DNA from: an uncultured Christensenella sp.
GTDB lineage: Bacteria > Bacillota > Clostridia > Christensenellales > Pumilibacteraceae
NCBI GenBank assembly: GCA_910577995.1
Contig: CAJTND010000005.1
Location: 20,864-84,863 of the forward strand
Direction: 5' to 3'
Length of the DNA: 64,000 bases
The notes beneath the pieces are model-generated. The model made no database searches, was not told the origin of the DNA, and worked only from the letters and a program-made list of their open reading frames with translations. The position numbers were made by a program, and so were the translations under genes. Numbering within the stretch: position 1 is the stretch's first letter; every line of letters starts with the position of its first letter. Shown piece after piece: positions 52,032 to 61,045 of this stretch.

Positions 52032-52572
52032 CGGAGCAAAAGCCAAGCTCGCGGAATACGGCAAGCGATCTACGGGCTACGCGTTCATATTGCTCGTGCT
52101 TGCGGCGGTGTTTTCCGTGGTGTCGCTGTGCCTGTTCCTTTCGACGTATAAAGTGGGCAAGTACACCGTCAACAGATGGGCGGTGACATATACGGTGTTC
52201 GCGCTGTGGCTCATCGTCGTGCTTTGCGTGACTAAGCTCACTCACGGCGATAAGCCGTTCTGGACGGCGTTACTGTACGCGGCGGCGGTGTTCTTTTTGA
52301 TATATGCGTTGTTGCTCATGATACAGCCGTGCATATCGCCGATAGGCTTCGTGTTTGGCGCGGGCGACCTCAATATGGGCGATTCCGCGCTGAATGCTGT
52401 CGTTGCGCACAAGTCGATAGCCACCGCGATATTTTATGTGCTGACGGCGGTATTCGTGATCGTTGCCGCGTTTCTGCCGAGCGCGCCGAGCGTTTGGTCG
52501 ACGGTATGCTACTTCAAGACTCGACGCGGAAAAGTAGCCGTGCCCGACGCGGCGGCAAAGGAGGAAAAGTGA
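52015..52572 (+). CDS. Four-helix membrane protein of unknown function
   Basis: The 185-residue protein has about four membrane segments (about 22-42, 57-76, 85-106, 135-157) and a basic C-terminal tail. It overlaps the GH3 gene by 17 nt and the next gene by 4 nt, so it is part of the same surface unit. I recognise no family. GGAGG lies within the end of the GH3 gene. Confidence 0.75.
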   Translation: MTVRNNGAKAKLAEYGKRSTGYAFILLVLAAVFSVVSLCLFLSTYKVGKYTVNRWAVTYTVFALWLIVVLCVTKLTHGDKPFWTALLYAAAVFFLIYALLLMIQPCISPIGFVFGAGDLNMGDSALNAVVAHKSIATAIFYVLTAVFVIVAAFLPSAPSVWSTVCYFKTRRGKVAVPDAAAKEEK

Positions 52573-54059
52573 ACGCAGTGTTTGCTTTCATCAAGAAAAA
52601 TCTCCGCGACGTCGTTATTTTCGGTACGGCGGCTGTCGTGTCCGTCGTGCTGGTCGCGGTGCTTCTTTCCTGGACGGTGCAAGGCGACCGTGAACGCGAA
52701 GTGCAGGTGCGCGCGGCGACGCTCGTCGCCGACAGCCTGCAAACGGAGTATCTCGTAAGACAGGAGTTTTCCGCGGCGGGCGCGTCGCTCGATATAGGCG
52801 GCGAGCTAATCCCCATAGAACAGTGCGGCATTAATGCCGACCTTTCCTCGGCGGGCAAAAAGACCGTCGAAATAACGTACAGGAAAAACGATTTCGTGAG
52901 CTATGTGGCTTACGTTGATATCAGCGTGCTGTTCGTTCGCAGTGTCGAGGTGGAAAGCTATCCGTCGACTGCGACCGTCGAGGACGGTAAGTTCGCCGCC
53001 GACGACGGGCTCGGCGTGTATGCAACGCTCTCGCAGCTACCGCAGTCCGACAGGTTCGGCACGGCGGAGGCGACCGAATACGGATATAAGATAAAGCTCG
53101 ACGACGGGCTATATACGACGACGTGCGTCCGCGATACGGCGCTCGACGCGTATTATACGGTCAGCTTTTTCTGCGGCGACGTATCGACGGGCTTTTCTTT
53201 CTACAATGCGGCGGGCAAGAGCTATATAGTGTCCTCGCCCAAGGATATCGTCAAGTTCGACGCGGACGAAAACGACGGCGGCGCGCTCACTCTCATCGTT
53301 ACCGACCGCGCAAAAAGCTATCAGTACGACTGCAACGGCTCGACCTCGGGCTATTACGTCCACCGCGCCGCGGACGGCACAGAGACGGAGCTGAGCTTTG
53401 AATACGCGCTTACCGACGTTAAAACCGCGTCGGGCGCGACCGAAACAGAGGAGCGGTTCGGCTCGGACGGCGTGACCGAGAGCTTCGACGACGGCAAGTA
53501 TACCGTGGCGGTCGGCGGTGCGGCGTACACCGCGCCCGCCGCGCTTTTCCAGAGCGCTGTAGTCAACGGCACGATAATAGAGGACGGCGGTTATAAGCTC
53601 GTCGTCGGCTCGGATAAGCGCATTCTTCCGTTCGAGTACGTGCCGAAGACGCCCGATGCTCCCGAAGCAACGGGCGCGGCGTACACTGCGATACCGACGC
53701 TTACACTGTATGTGACAGAATACGACATGAACCCGACGCTCGGCACGGGCAACGGGTACAGCCGCGGCATTTACATATTTACCGACGCGAACGGGCGGTC
53801 ATACAAGATCAAGTTTTATATGCAGGCATGGGTATGGACCTTTGTTCCGCTGTCGTCGTCGCACGGCGACGCTTATACCGAAGCGAAGGTCAGCGACATA
53901 GTAAAGATGATGGACGAGAGCGGTAATTGGCATTATAACACGTTCCGCCGCGGCGCGCTGTATACGGACGTAAACAGACACGACCGCGAGCTCGGCTCGG
54001 TTACGGATAGCTTTGTCGCTGCCGAAGAGCTTTGGCTCGGCGCGATAATGGGTATGTGA
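52569..54059 (+). CDS. Membrane-anchored extracellular protein with Ig-like domain
   Basis: GTG at 52569 is the start: AAAGGAGG lies just upstream and the GTG overlaps the previous stop. The 496-residue product has one N-terminal membrane segment (about 15-36). The outer part starts with an Ig-like domain (LQTEYLVRQEFSAAGASLD, then AGKKTVEITYRKN), and the rest is beta-rich and Tyr/Asp-rich. No catalytic motif is seen. It may be an adhesin or glycan-binding partner of the GH3 enzyme; that is inference. Confidence 0.75.
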   Translation: MNAVFAFIKKNLRDVVIFGTAAVVSVVLVAVLLSWTVQGDREREVQVRAATLVADSLQTEYLVRQEFSAAGASLDIGGELIPIEQCGINADLSSAGKKTVEITYRKNDFVSYVAYVDISVLFVRSVEVESYPSTATVEDGKFAADDGLGVYATLSQLPQSDRFGTAEATEYGYKIKLDDGLYTTTCVRDTALDAYYTVSFFCGDVSTGFSFYNAAGKSYIVSSPKDIVKFDADENDGGALTLIVTDRAKSYQYDCNGSTSGYYVHRAADGTETELSFEYALTDVKTASGATETEERFGSDGVTESFDDGKYTVAVGGAAYTAPAALFQSAVVNGTIIEDGGYKLVVGSDKRILPFEYVPKTPDAPEATGAAYTAIPTLTLYVTEYDMNPTLGTGNGYSRGIYIFTDANGRSYKIKFYMQAWVWTFVPLSSSHGDAYTEAKVSDIVKMMDESGNWHYNTFRRGALYTDVNRHDRELGSVTDSFVAAEELWLGAIMGM

Positions 54060-54066
54060 GGTCGAA

Positions 54067-57000
54067 ATGAAGGCATACAAGAAAACACTTATTTCGCTTA
54101 CGGCGGCAACCGCATCGCTCGTGCTTGCGTCATCGCTCGTCGCGTGCGGCGGTAACAAGGGCGGTGAGGAAAAGCGGAGCGAGCTAATCGGCTCTTTCGA
54201 GAGCGCTCAAAGCTCTGATGTGACGCTTACAAACGATAAGTCGCTCGTCGGCGCGTCCGACGGGAGTCATATATACACCTCGTCGGTGTATCCGCTCAAT
54301 ACTGTGGAGAGCGTCGGCGTGCGCTATGCCTCGTACCAAAAGCTTCGGCTACGCCGCGACTATACTTACGAATATACGCTCGAAATAACGGTGCGCATGG
54401 TGTCGTCGCAAGCCAACGTCGACCTTGCCAAGCTCGAGGCGAGCGTCAAAGGCGATTTCGAGTATAAACAGAACTCTGGCGAAAACTATACGGTCACGCT
54501 GTCCGACCCGACGTCGGGCGACGAAAAGCGTTATGGGTCGTACATTGTCGGCGAAAACAATATCTATGGTTGGAAGATGAGCTCCGCGCCGAACTACAAG
54601 TTTACTGTGAGCGGCGCGCAAGCGGATGGCGATCCCGAATACGACAGATACATTAGAGGAAAGACCGTCGGCGTAGAGAAACGGGGCACGGAACGCGTGC
54701 TGTACAGCGATATGTTTTTCTCGGATATATTCGACGATATCGCGCCGTATTGCAGTTACGACGCTTCATCCGCAGTCAAGCCGAACGAGCCCGATAAGCC
54801 GTCGACCGATCCCGACGATCCCGAGCGTCCGCCGACTCCCGAGGAGCCGAGCGTGCCGAGCAATCCCGACGCTCCGCCCGTTCCTGCAAGACCGCAAAAG
54901 CCGCCCGTTAAGTATCAGGCGACTTCTACCGAACTGCCTTTTGTCGATATCGACGGCGTGACGATCGCGCTCGGCATCGATGGCGGCGGTATCACGGTCA
55001 AGATAAAAGCGCCGTCGAATGTCGATTCGGTATCGTTCGGCAGCGACAGCTCGACAAAGTATACGACGGTAGGCGACGCGCGCGTTTTCGCTTTCCCGAT
55101 ACGATATTCCGAAATGGGCGAAAGCTTCGCCGTCGGTGTCGGAACGGCGCGCGCCGACGTATCGCTCGTCGAATATCTCGGCGGGTTCGAGGCAAACGGT
55201 GTCGACGGTATAGAGGCGCGCACGCTCGCGGCGAACATACTCAATGTCGCCGATGTATGCGGCGCGGACGTTACGCTCGACGATGCGCTTATCCCGCTCG
55301 TGTACGACGCAAGTGGCAACGCGCACAGAGGCTTCTTCGGTGAGAGCACGCGCAACAACTTGACGCTGTATAACGGTGCAAACAACGATCAGAAAAAAGA
55401 CGGATTCAAGGGCTTTTCCGGAGTGCCCGAGCTGATAACGGACGGCGGCAACGTTGCGCTCAGGTTCGTTTTCGAAACGGAACGGGACTTTGCCGCGCTC
55501 GGCGCAAAGGCGACCGTGGGGACGGGCGAGGCTTATGCGACCGACGTTGTTCCGCTCGGCGGCAACAAATACGCCGTTACGGTCGGCATAGCGTCTCCGC
55601 TCGGGTTCGACGACGACGCGTCGGTGACGATATACGACGGCGATACGGTCATAAGCCCGACGGCGAGTTATTCGGTGACGCGCGCCGTCGCTTATGTCGA
55701 CGAAAAGGCTGACGCTTCGGCATCCGACAAGGCGTTGCCCGACGCGCTGTGGTCGCTCGGCAAAGCGGCGAGCCTGTACGCCGACCGCGGCAGTATAGTG
55801 CACGCATATTCGCCGATGGGCGATAAAGGCGTTTACTCCTGCAACATCGGAGAGTACGCATACCGTTTCGAGGTCGCGCCCAAGACCTTTGACGGACGTT
55901 GGGGCGCGGAGATGTACATCGGCGGCGTGCTCGTGCACGACAACAACCTTTCGGACGGCGGCGACGGATTCACCGCCGAGCGCACCGGCAGCGGCGGAAG
56001 CTATGCGTTCGATGCTGATCTCGACGGCGCGACGCTCGACGGTATACATATGCAAAACTCCGCGGGCGGCACGCTTAACGTAAACGTCAAGTCCGATTCG
56101 ACGCTTACGGACGTACTGCTTTTTTACCGCTGGGTCAACGAATGGTACACCGCCGAGGAGCGCGCGACGCTGTACTCGGATTGCGACGTTGTGATAACGG
56201 GCGGCGAGGACGCGACGCTTACGGTCTACGGCAATATTTTTGCCGTGGGCAGTCTGACAGTCGACGGAGTCGCGGTCGAGATAGTGGTAAAGGACGCGAC
56301 CGGTCCGGACGGACTGTCCTGCGGCGCGCTCAATGTGATCAACGGCGGCTCGCTTACCGTCCGCTACGAGGGGCTGGGCTTGAGCCAACGCTCCGCGATC
56401 AACGCAAGCGGCAACGTCGTTATCGACGGAACGCTCGATATTTCGGGTTTTGTCAACGGCGTGTATCTTTCGAGCTCCGACGCGGAACAGACCTTTACCG
56501 TCGACGGCGGTAAAATGACCGTCGACGTAAGCGGCTACGGCATAACGTCGGCGGACGCTTTTATCGGCGCGGAGGAGGACGGCGACAGGACGCGCGTCAA
56601 CAAAGAGCTGTATTTCAACGGCGGCGTTACTTCGATATTCACGGGCAACGGCACTGTCGACAGCGCGGGCATATCGGGCGGCAACGTTACCGTCGGCGAC
56701 GCCGAGCTGAACATCATAGCCGACAGCGGCTACTGTATCGAGGCTAAGAACCCCCTCGCTTTCAGGACGACGAGCGGCGACTACAAAAAAGGCAAGGTAG
56801 TGCTCGTAAACAACTTCTTCAACGAGTGGTACGATGTCAACTATGCGCTCAAAGTCAAGACGCTCGATCTCGACGGCGGCAATGTTTACGCATACGCACT
56901 GTGTCGCGGCGGCGTTATCCATACCGAGACGGGCGCGACGCTCAGCTTCAAGAATTGCGATATCACCGTCAAAAACGGTCAGGATGTGACCGATGCCGCT

Positions 57001-57258
57001 AATCGCGGTTACGGTATCGACCTCGGCGGCGGTTCGGAAACGGTGACGGTCGAGCGGTCGGCGCGGGTGTTCTTCGAGAGCGTGGCTGCCGCTCTGCGCT
57101 GTTGGGGCAGGACGGAGACCGATGCGCCCAAGGTGATCAATAACGGCGTTATCGTTCTCGATAATTACGTAGTCGGCTTAGAGCCTTGGATATGGAGCAT
57201 GACTTATACCTTTATCAACAACGGACAGGTCCACGGCGCAAACCAAATAGCACAGTAA
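54067..57258 (+). CDS. Large surface lipoprotein with Pro-rich hinge and beta-helix-like region
   Basis: The 1063-residue protein has a lipoprotein signal (lipobox LVAC, Cys27). A first beta domain (about 35-235) is followed by a Pro/Asp/Glu-rich hinge (about 236-280, KPSTDPDDPERPPTPEEP) and a long beta-rich part. From about 640 on, repeated short strands with G/N/D turns (GTLNVNVKSDSTLTDV, GNVVIDGTLDISG, GGNVYAYALCRGG) suggest a right-handed beta helix. No catalytic residues could be named. It follows the membrane-anchored gene by 7 nt. It probably acts in glycan binding or adhesion. Confidence 0.75.
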   Translation: MKAYKKTLISLTAATASLVLASSLVACGGNKGGEEKRSELIGSFESAQSSDVTLTNDKSLVGASDGSHIYTSSVYPLNTVESVGVRYASYQKLRLRRDYTYEYTLEITVRMVSSQANVDLAKLEASVKGDFEYKQNSGENYTVTLSDPTSGDEKRYGSYIVGENNIYGWKMSSAPNYKFTVSGAQADGDPEYDRYIRGKTVGVEKRGTERVLYSDMFFSDIFDDIAPYCSYDASSAVKPNEPDKPSTDPDDPERPPTPEEPSVPSNPDAPPVPARPQKPPVKYQATSTELPFVDIDGVTIALGIDGGGITVKIKAPSNVDSVSFGSDSSTKYTTVGDARVFAFPIRYSEMGESFAVGVGTARADVSLVEYLGGFEANGVDGIEARTLAANILNVADVCGADVTLDDALIPLVYDASGNAHRGFFGESTRNNLTLYNGANNDQKKDGFKGFSGVPELITDGGNVALRFVFETERDFAALGAKATVGTGEAYATDVVPLGGNKYAVTVGIASPLGFDDDASVTIYDGDTVISPTASYSVTRAVAYVDEKADASASDKALPDALWSLGKAASLYADRGSIVHAYSPMGDKGVYSCNIGEYAYRFEVAPKTFDGRWGAEMYIGGVLVHDNNLSDGGDGFTAERTGSGGSYAFDADLDGATLDGIHMQNSAGGTLNVNVKSDSTLTDVLLFYRWVNEWYTAEERATLYSDCDVVITGGEDATLTVYGNIFAVGSLTVDGVAVEIVVKDATGPDGLSCGALNVINGGSLTVRYEGLGLSQRSAINASGNVVIDGTLDISGFVNGVYLSSSDAEQTFTVDGGKMTVDVSGYGITSADAFIGAEEDGDRTRVNKELYFNGGVTSIFTGNGTVDSAGISGGNVTVGDAELNIIADSGYCIEAKNPLAFRTTSGDYKKGKVVLVNNFFNEWYDVNYALKVKTLDLDGGNVYAYALCRGGVIHTETGATLSFKNCDITVKNGQDVTDAANRGYGIDLGGGSETVTVERSARVFFESVAAALRCWGRTETDAPKVINNGVIVLDNYVVGLEPWIWSMTYTFINNGQVHGANQIAQ

Positions 57259-57280
57259 TTTTCTTATATAGGAGAAAAAG

Positions 57281-59836
57281 ATGAAGTCCAAAAACAAAAT
57301 GCTCGCGGCGGTCATGTCCGCGATGATGTGTATGTCGACGCTTTCGTTCGTCGGTTGCGTCGGCAAGAGCTTGCAGCACGTCGATGCCGTCGACGCGACC
57401 TGCACGACGGCGGGACATACCGAGTATTATACGGGCGGCGGCAAGTATTACAGCGACGCATCGGGCAAGACGGAAATAACTTACGAAAGCACCGTCATAC
57501 CCGCGCTCGGTCATACCGCCGAAGCGGAATGGTCGACCTCGGACGCTCAGCATTGGCACGACTGCTCGGTCTGCGGCAAGCCTGCCGACGAGAAGGAAGC
57601 TCATACGTTCGGCGGCTGGATATACGACGTTCCGCCGACTGCTACCGCACCCGGCGAGGGTCACAAAGCCTGTACGTCGTGTGAGTTCGAGACTGTAAAG
57701 GAGACTATACCGCCGACGGGCGGAGACGAGATCACGCTTACGCATGTGCCTGCGCTGTCCGCTACGTGCGAGCGCAACGGCAATATCGAGTATTGGACGG
57801 ACGGAGTAAAATTCTATTCCGACGCGGCGGGCGAAAACGAGATACGGCGCGAGGACGTTATCACGGATAGACTGCCGCACACGCCCGAAGCGGAATGGTC
57901 GACCTCGGACACTCAGCATTGGCACGACTGCTCGGTCTGCGGCAAGCCCGCCGCCGAAAAGCAGCCTCACGTGTTGGGAGAATGGATATACGACAAACAG
58001 CCGACGGCGACCGAAACGGGGCTTCGTCATAAGGAATGCGATTGCGGCTATGCGACCGAGCCAGAGACCGTACCGACGGTCGGAACGGTGACGCATCATC
58101 CCGCCTCTGCGTCGACTTGCACAGTAAAGGGCAATATCGAGTATTGGGAAAAGGACGGGCTGTATTACGGCGACGCGGCGTGCACGCAAGAAATAAGCGG
58201 CGCGGATACAGAATTGCCGTTAGACTCGGATAACCACGCAACGACCGCCGTTTGGGATCGCGACGACGCGGAGCATTGGCATAAGTGCCCCGATTGCAAC
58301 GCGATCGTAGACGAAAAAGCGGCGCACGAGTGGGGCGAGTGGCAGCTCGGTCAGGACGGCGCGACGCGCACGCATACGTGCGACGACTGCGGCTACACGT
58401 CCGAGCCCGAAACCGTCGAGGCGACGCGCCATCCGGCAAACGCCGCGACCTGTACGGCAGGCGGCAATATCGAGTATTGGGAGCGCGGCGGAAAGTACTA
58501 CTCGGACGCGGCTTGCACCGACGAGATACAGCTCGACGATACCGTTACGCAGCCGCTCGGGCACGACCTCGACGCGGACGACAGCGTTTTTTCGGACGGC
58601 AAATTCTACAAACAGTGTAAACGCGGTTGCGGGCACAGCGTGGAGGTCGGGGCTTACGCCGACCGCAAAGTCAGAATCAACGACGTCGAGTATACGCCGT
58701 TTACCTGCTACGACGACGAGCATATCGGAAACGGCGTAACGTACAACGCGGTAAAGGAACGGTTCGTCATAGATCCGACTAAGTTTGCCGACGGTCTGAA
58801 TATAGCGGGCGACAATAACGAGGTAACAGTCAAGACCGATGTAGACGCTGTCGTAGCGTTCGTGACATTTACCAACGGTTTCAGAACGCTGGAAACTGCG
58901 GGTAGCGGCACGCTGACCGTTACGGGCAATTTCAATTCCGAAGCTAAATCGACAGTGATAGGCGGCGCCGTCGCGGTAGGCGGCGAGTTCGTCGGCGGCG
59001 CGGTGACAGAAGTCAAAGGCAGTCTTACCGTCGGCGCGCTCAACTGCGACGGCAAGACTGTGAATATCGACGGAGTGCTAGTGTCGAACGGCGCGGCGAC
59101 TGCAAGCGCGATCGTCTCGACAGACGGCAGTGCGACGGTCAACGGCACGCTCAAGGTCGGCAGTCTTACCGTCGGCGATGCGGCTGGCGAAAAGCGTCCC
59201 GTGCTCAACGTCAAGGCGAATAACGGCAGCGGAATATCCAATGCGGTATGGGGCGCGCCCGCGGCTGACTATAAGCTGCTTAGCGGAACGGTCAACGTCG
59301 TTCAGGGCGGAGGCGGCTGGACGGGCATGGATCTATCGAGCGGAACGATCCTTGTCGGAGAACACGGCGCGCTTAATGTCAGCGGCTTTGATAACGGATT
59401 CTATCAGGGCTCGCTCGACGTAGTAGGCAAGGTAAAAGTCTACAACTGCAAGAACGGCTTGAATAACGTCGATGCCGAAGTAAACGGCGGCGTTCTCGAG
59501 ATACTTTCGGGCGAGTGGGGCGTTATCGGCGGCGCGTTGGCTCTTAACATCGGCAAAGCGACAATAATGCGTTCGGGCGGTCAGGATTATGCCGCGCTCA
59601 ACGGACTGAGCAAGCTTACCGTAGCGGACGGGTTCGAGCTCGGTATCAAAAACTTGTCGCAGCTGATGTTCGGAATGAATGATGCGTCGGCGATCGATAT
59701 AGGCTCAGGCGTGACCGTCGCTATCGAAAACATCAAGAATTTCGCCGACTCCGTACCGAGCGGCGTGACCGTCAACAGCGAGGTAAAGTTCGTCACCGAC
59801 GTGACGCCGCCGAGCGAAATATCCGATCGGATCTAA
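57281..59836 (+). CDS. Surface lipoprotein with Cys-rich repeats and beta-helix-like region
   Basis: The 851-residue protein has a lipoprotein signal (lipobox FVGC, Cys26). Residues about 30-460 are repeats of two units: one with HWHDCSVCGKPA-type Cys pairs, and one with the pattern ATC...GNIEYW....KYYSDA. The second unit is shared with the LRR protein at 61046. The rest (about 470-851) is strand-turn rich, like a beta helix (GSGTLTVTGNFNSE, GSATVNGTLKVGSL). It is the last gene of the GH3 operon, followed by a terminator. The Cys pairs might bind metal or form disulfides. Function unknown. Confidence 0.75.
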   Translation: MKSKNKMLAAVMSAMMCMSTLSFVGCVGKSLQHVDAVDATCTTAGHTEYYTGGGKYYSDASGKTEITYESTVIPALGHTAEAEWSTSDAQHWHDCSVCGKPADEKEAHTFGGWIYDVPPTATAPGEGHKACTSCEFETVKETIPPTGGDEITLTHVPALSATCERNGNIEYWTDGVKFYSDAAGENEIRREDVITDRLPHTPEAEWSTSDTQHWHDCSVCGKPAAEKQPHVLGEWIYDKQPTATETGLRHKECDCGYATEPETVPTVGTVTHHPASASTCTVKGNIEYWEKDGLYYGDAACTQEISGADTELPLDSDNHATTAVWDRDDAEHWHKCPDCNAIVDEKAAHEWGEWQLGQDGATRTHTCDDCGYTSEPETVEATRHPANAATCTAGGNIEYWERGGKYYSDAACTDEIQLDDTVTQPLGHDLDADDSVFSDGKFYKQCKRGCGHSVEVGAYADRKVRINDVEYTPFTCYDDEHIGNGVTYNAVKERFVIDPTKFADGLNIAGDNNEVTVKTDVDAVVAFVTFTNGFRTLETAGSGTLTVTGNFNSEAKSTVIGGAVAVGGEFVGGAVTEVKGSLTVGALNCDGKTVNIDGVLVSNGAATASAIVSTDGSATVNGTLKVGSLTVGDAAGEKRPVLNVKANNGSGISNAVWGAPAADYKLLSGTVNVVQGGGGWTGMDLSSGTILVGEHGALNVSGFDNGFYQGSLDVVGKVKVYNCKNGLNNVDAEVNGGVLEILSGEWGVIGGALALNIGKATIMRSGGQDYAALNGLSKLTVADGFELGIKNLSQLMFGMNDASAIDIGSGVTVAIENIKNFADSVPSGVTVNSEVKFVTDVTPPSEISDRI

Positions 59837-59846
59837 GACAGCAAAT

Positions 59847-59879
59847 AAAAAAGCCCTGCGAGAGATCGCGGGCTTTTTC
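59847..59879. terminator. Bidirectional intrinsic terminator
   Basis: AAAAAGCCC..GCGA / TCGCGGGCTTTTT with loop GAGA (one bulged T) lies between the lipoprotein gene and the convergent regulator. Confidence 0.88.
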
Positions 59880-59896
59880 GTTTTTCCGATTCGGTC

Positions 59897-60661
59897 TCAG
59901 TTATTTATAACATTGATGCCTTTATCGCGTAACGGCTTGACCGTAGCGTCGTCCGCATCGGTTATTATCATGTCGTACTCCTCGAGCGGAAGCACGCGGT
60001 ACGTCGCGGACGCGCCGAATTTGTTGGCGGTGGCGACGAGTATCTTCTTTCGGCTCTTAGTCGCCGCGACCTGCTTGAGCTGTGCGGTGTCGAGCGACAG
60101 CTCGAAAGCGCCGTCGAGATTGAGCGCGGCGCAGGATGTGAGAGCTATGTCTATGCCGAACGCATCGAGCATGCGCGCGGCGAGCGAGCCTGTGATAGCG
60201 CCCGAATTGGTGTTGACCGAACCGCCGGGGACTATGAGCTGTATGTCCTGTTTTTGCGAAAGTTGAAGCGCGATCTGCAAGCCGTTGGTTATAACAGTCT
60301 TGTTGGTAAGGTCGAGACGTTTGGCGAGCACAAGGCAGGTGGAAGAATTGTCGATGAACATCGTATTTACCGCGTTCGGACCGGACGACGGCGGCAAATG
60401 CTTTTGCGCCAGCTTGGCGCATGCGTCCTTTGCGTCTTGGTTCTTTTCCGCGCGGAACATTATCGACGTTTCGCCGATCCCCTCGAGCAGTATCGCGCCG
60501 CCGTGATAGCGCGCGATAAGCCCCTGCTCCTGCATCTCCGCAAGGTCGCGGCGTATGGTCGACTCGCTCGCGAACAAAGCCTTGGACAGCTCCGCGATGG
60601 TCGCTTTTTTATGGATCTTGAGGTGATCCATTATTTGATACGCTCTTTCGTTAACAAACAT
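59897..60661 (-). CDS. DeoR-family transcriptional regulator
   Basis: The 254-residue protein has an N-terminal winged helix (ATIAELSKALFASESTIRRDLAEMQEQGLIARYHGGA) and a DeoR sensor domain with FIDNSSTCLVLAKRL and LIVPGGSVNTNSGAITG. DeoR regulators sense phosphorylated sugars and mostly repress sugar genes. It converges on the GH3 surface operon and diverges from the LRR gene, both possible targets. No operator could be read with confidence. The ribosome site is weak. Confidence 0.92.
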   Translation of the reverse strand: MFVNERAYQIMDHLKIHKKATIAELSKALFASESTIRRDLAEMQEQGLIARYHGGAILLEGIGETSIMFRAEKNQDAKDACAKLAQKHLPPSSGPNAVNTMFIDNSSTCLVLAKRLDLTNKTVITNGLQIALQLSQKQDIQLIVPGGSVNTNSGAITGSLAARMLDAFGIDIALTSCAALNLDGAFELSLDTAQLKQVAATKSRKKILVATANKFGASATYRVLPLEEYDMIITDADDATVKPLRDKGINVINN

Positions 60662-60694
60662 GCCCTTGCGCTCTTACCGTTATTTTGTCCTATT

Positions 60695-60723
60695 ATTATA
60701 CGGTTTTTTCGGTAAAATGTCAA
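60695..60723 (-). promoter_or_regulatory. Consensus sigma-A promoter of deoR-type gene
   Basis: On the minus strand: TTGACA (60723-60718), 17-bp spacer, TATAAT (60700-60695); both boxes are perfect. Confidence 0.9.
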
Positions 60724-60793
60724 GTTATTTTCCGTTGCGCAGATATTGCCGACGACGGGCGCTTGACGTTATATAAAAAGTTTTTCAAAACCC

Positions 60794-60822
60794 TTGACTT
60801 TTCTTTGAGAGTGGGGTATATT
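60794..60822 (+). promoter_or_regulatory. Sigma-A promoter of LRR lipoprotein gene
   Basis: TTGACT (60794-60799), 17-bp spacer, TATATT (60817-60822). It gives a leader of about 217 nt. Confidence 0.8.
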
Positions 60823-60826
60823 GATT

Positions 60827-60964
60827 ATGCCAAACATATTTCATGCCCCGATAAGGAGTACGGGCTTTTTTGTGTATAAAATCAATAAAATTGCATCAAC
60901 ATTTGAATTTGGTAAAAATGCAAATTCCATTTATGTTGGTGCAGTTGATCCGTACTATGCATGA
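60827..60964 (+). CDS. Possible 45-residue small ORF in LRR leader
   Basis: ATG 60827 lies 4 nt after the -10 box and opens a 45-codon frame (start MPNIFHAPIR, end YVGAVDPYYA). Codons are AT-rich, unlike the neighbours, and the frame overlaps the leader hairpins. It may be chance; a leader peptide is possible. Confidence 0.2.
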   Translation: MPNIFHAPIRSTGFFVYKINKIASTFEFGKNANSIYVGAVDPYYA

Positions 60965-61045
60965 ATTATGTTTGGCGACAGTCGGAGTTTGCGTTTTTCG
61001 TGCGCTGACTTCGGTCGGCGCACTTTTTATTTACGGAGGTACGGT
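60829..61045 (+). promoter_or_regulatory. Structured 5' leader with terminator before LRR gene
   Basis: Three hairpins can be read. The first, GCCC / GGGC (60845-60865), is followed by six T. The second is long: TGCATCAACAT / ATGTTGGTGCA (60892-60943) enclosing GAATTTG / CAAATTC. The third is a 10-bp stem GTGCGCTGAC / GTCGGCGCAC with TTCG loop (61000-61023) and a T-run, an intrinsic terminator ending about 17 nt before the ATG. The layout suggests attenuation or a riboswitch-like element. It matches no class I know. Confidence 0.55.
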
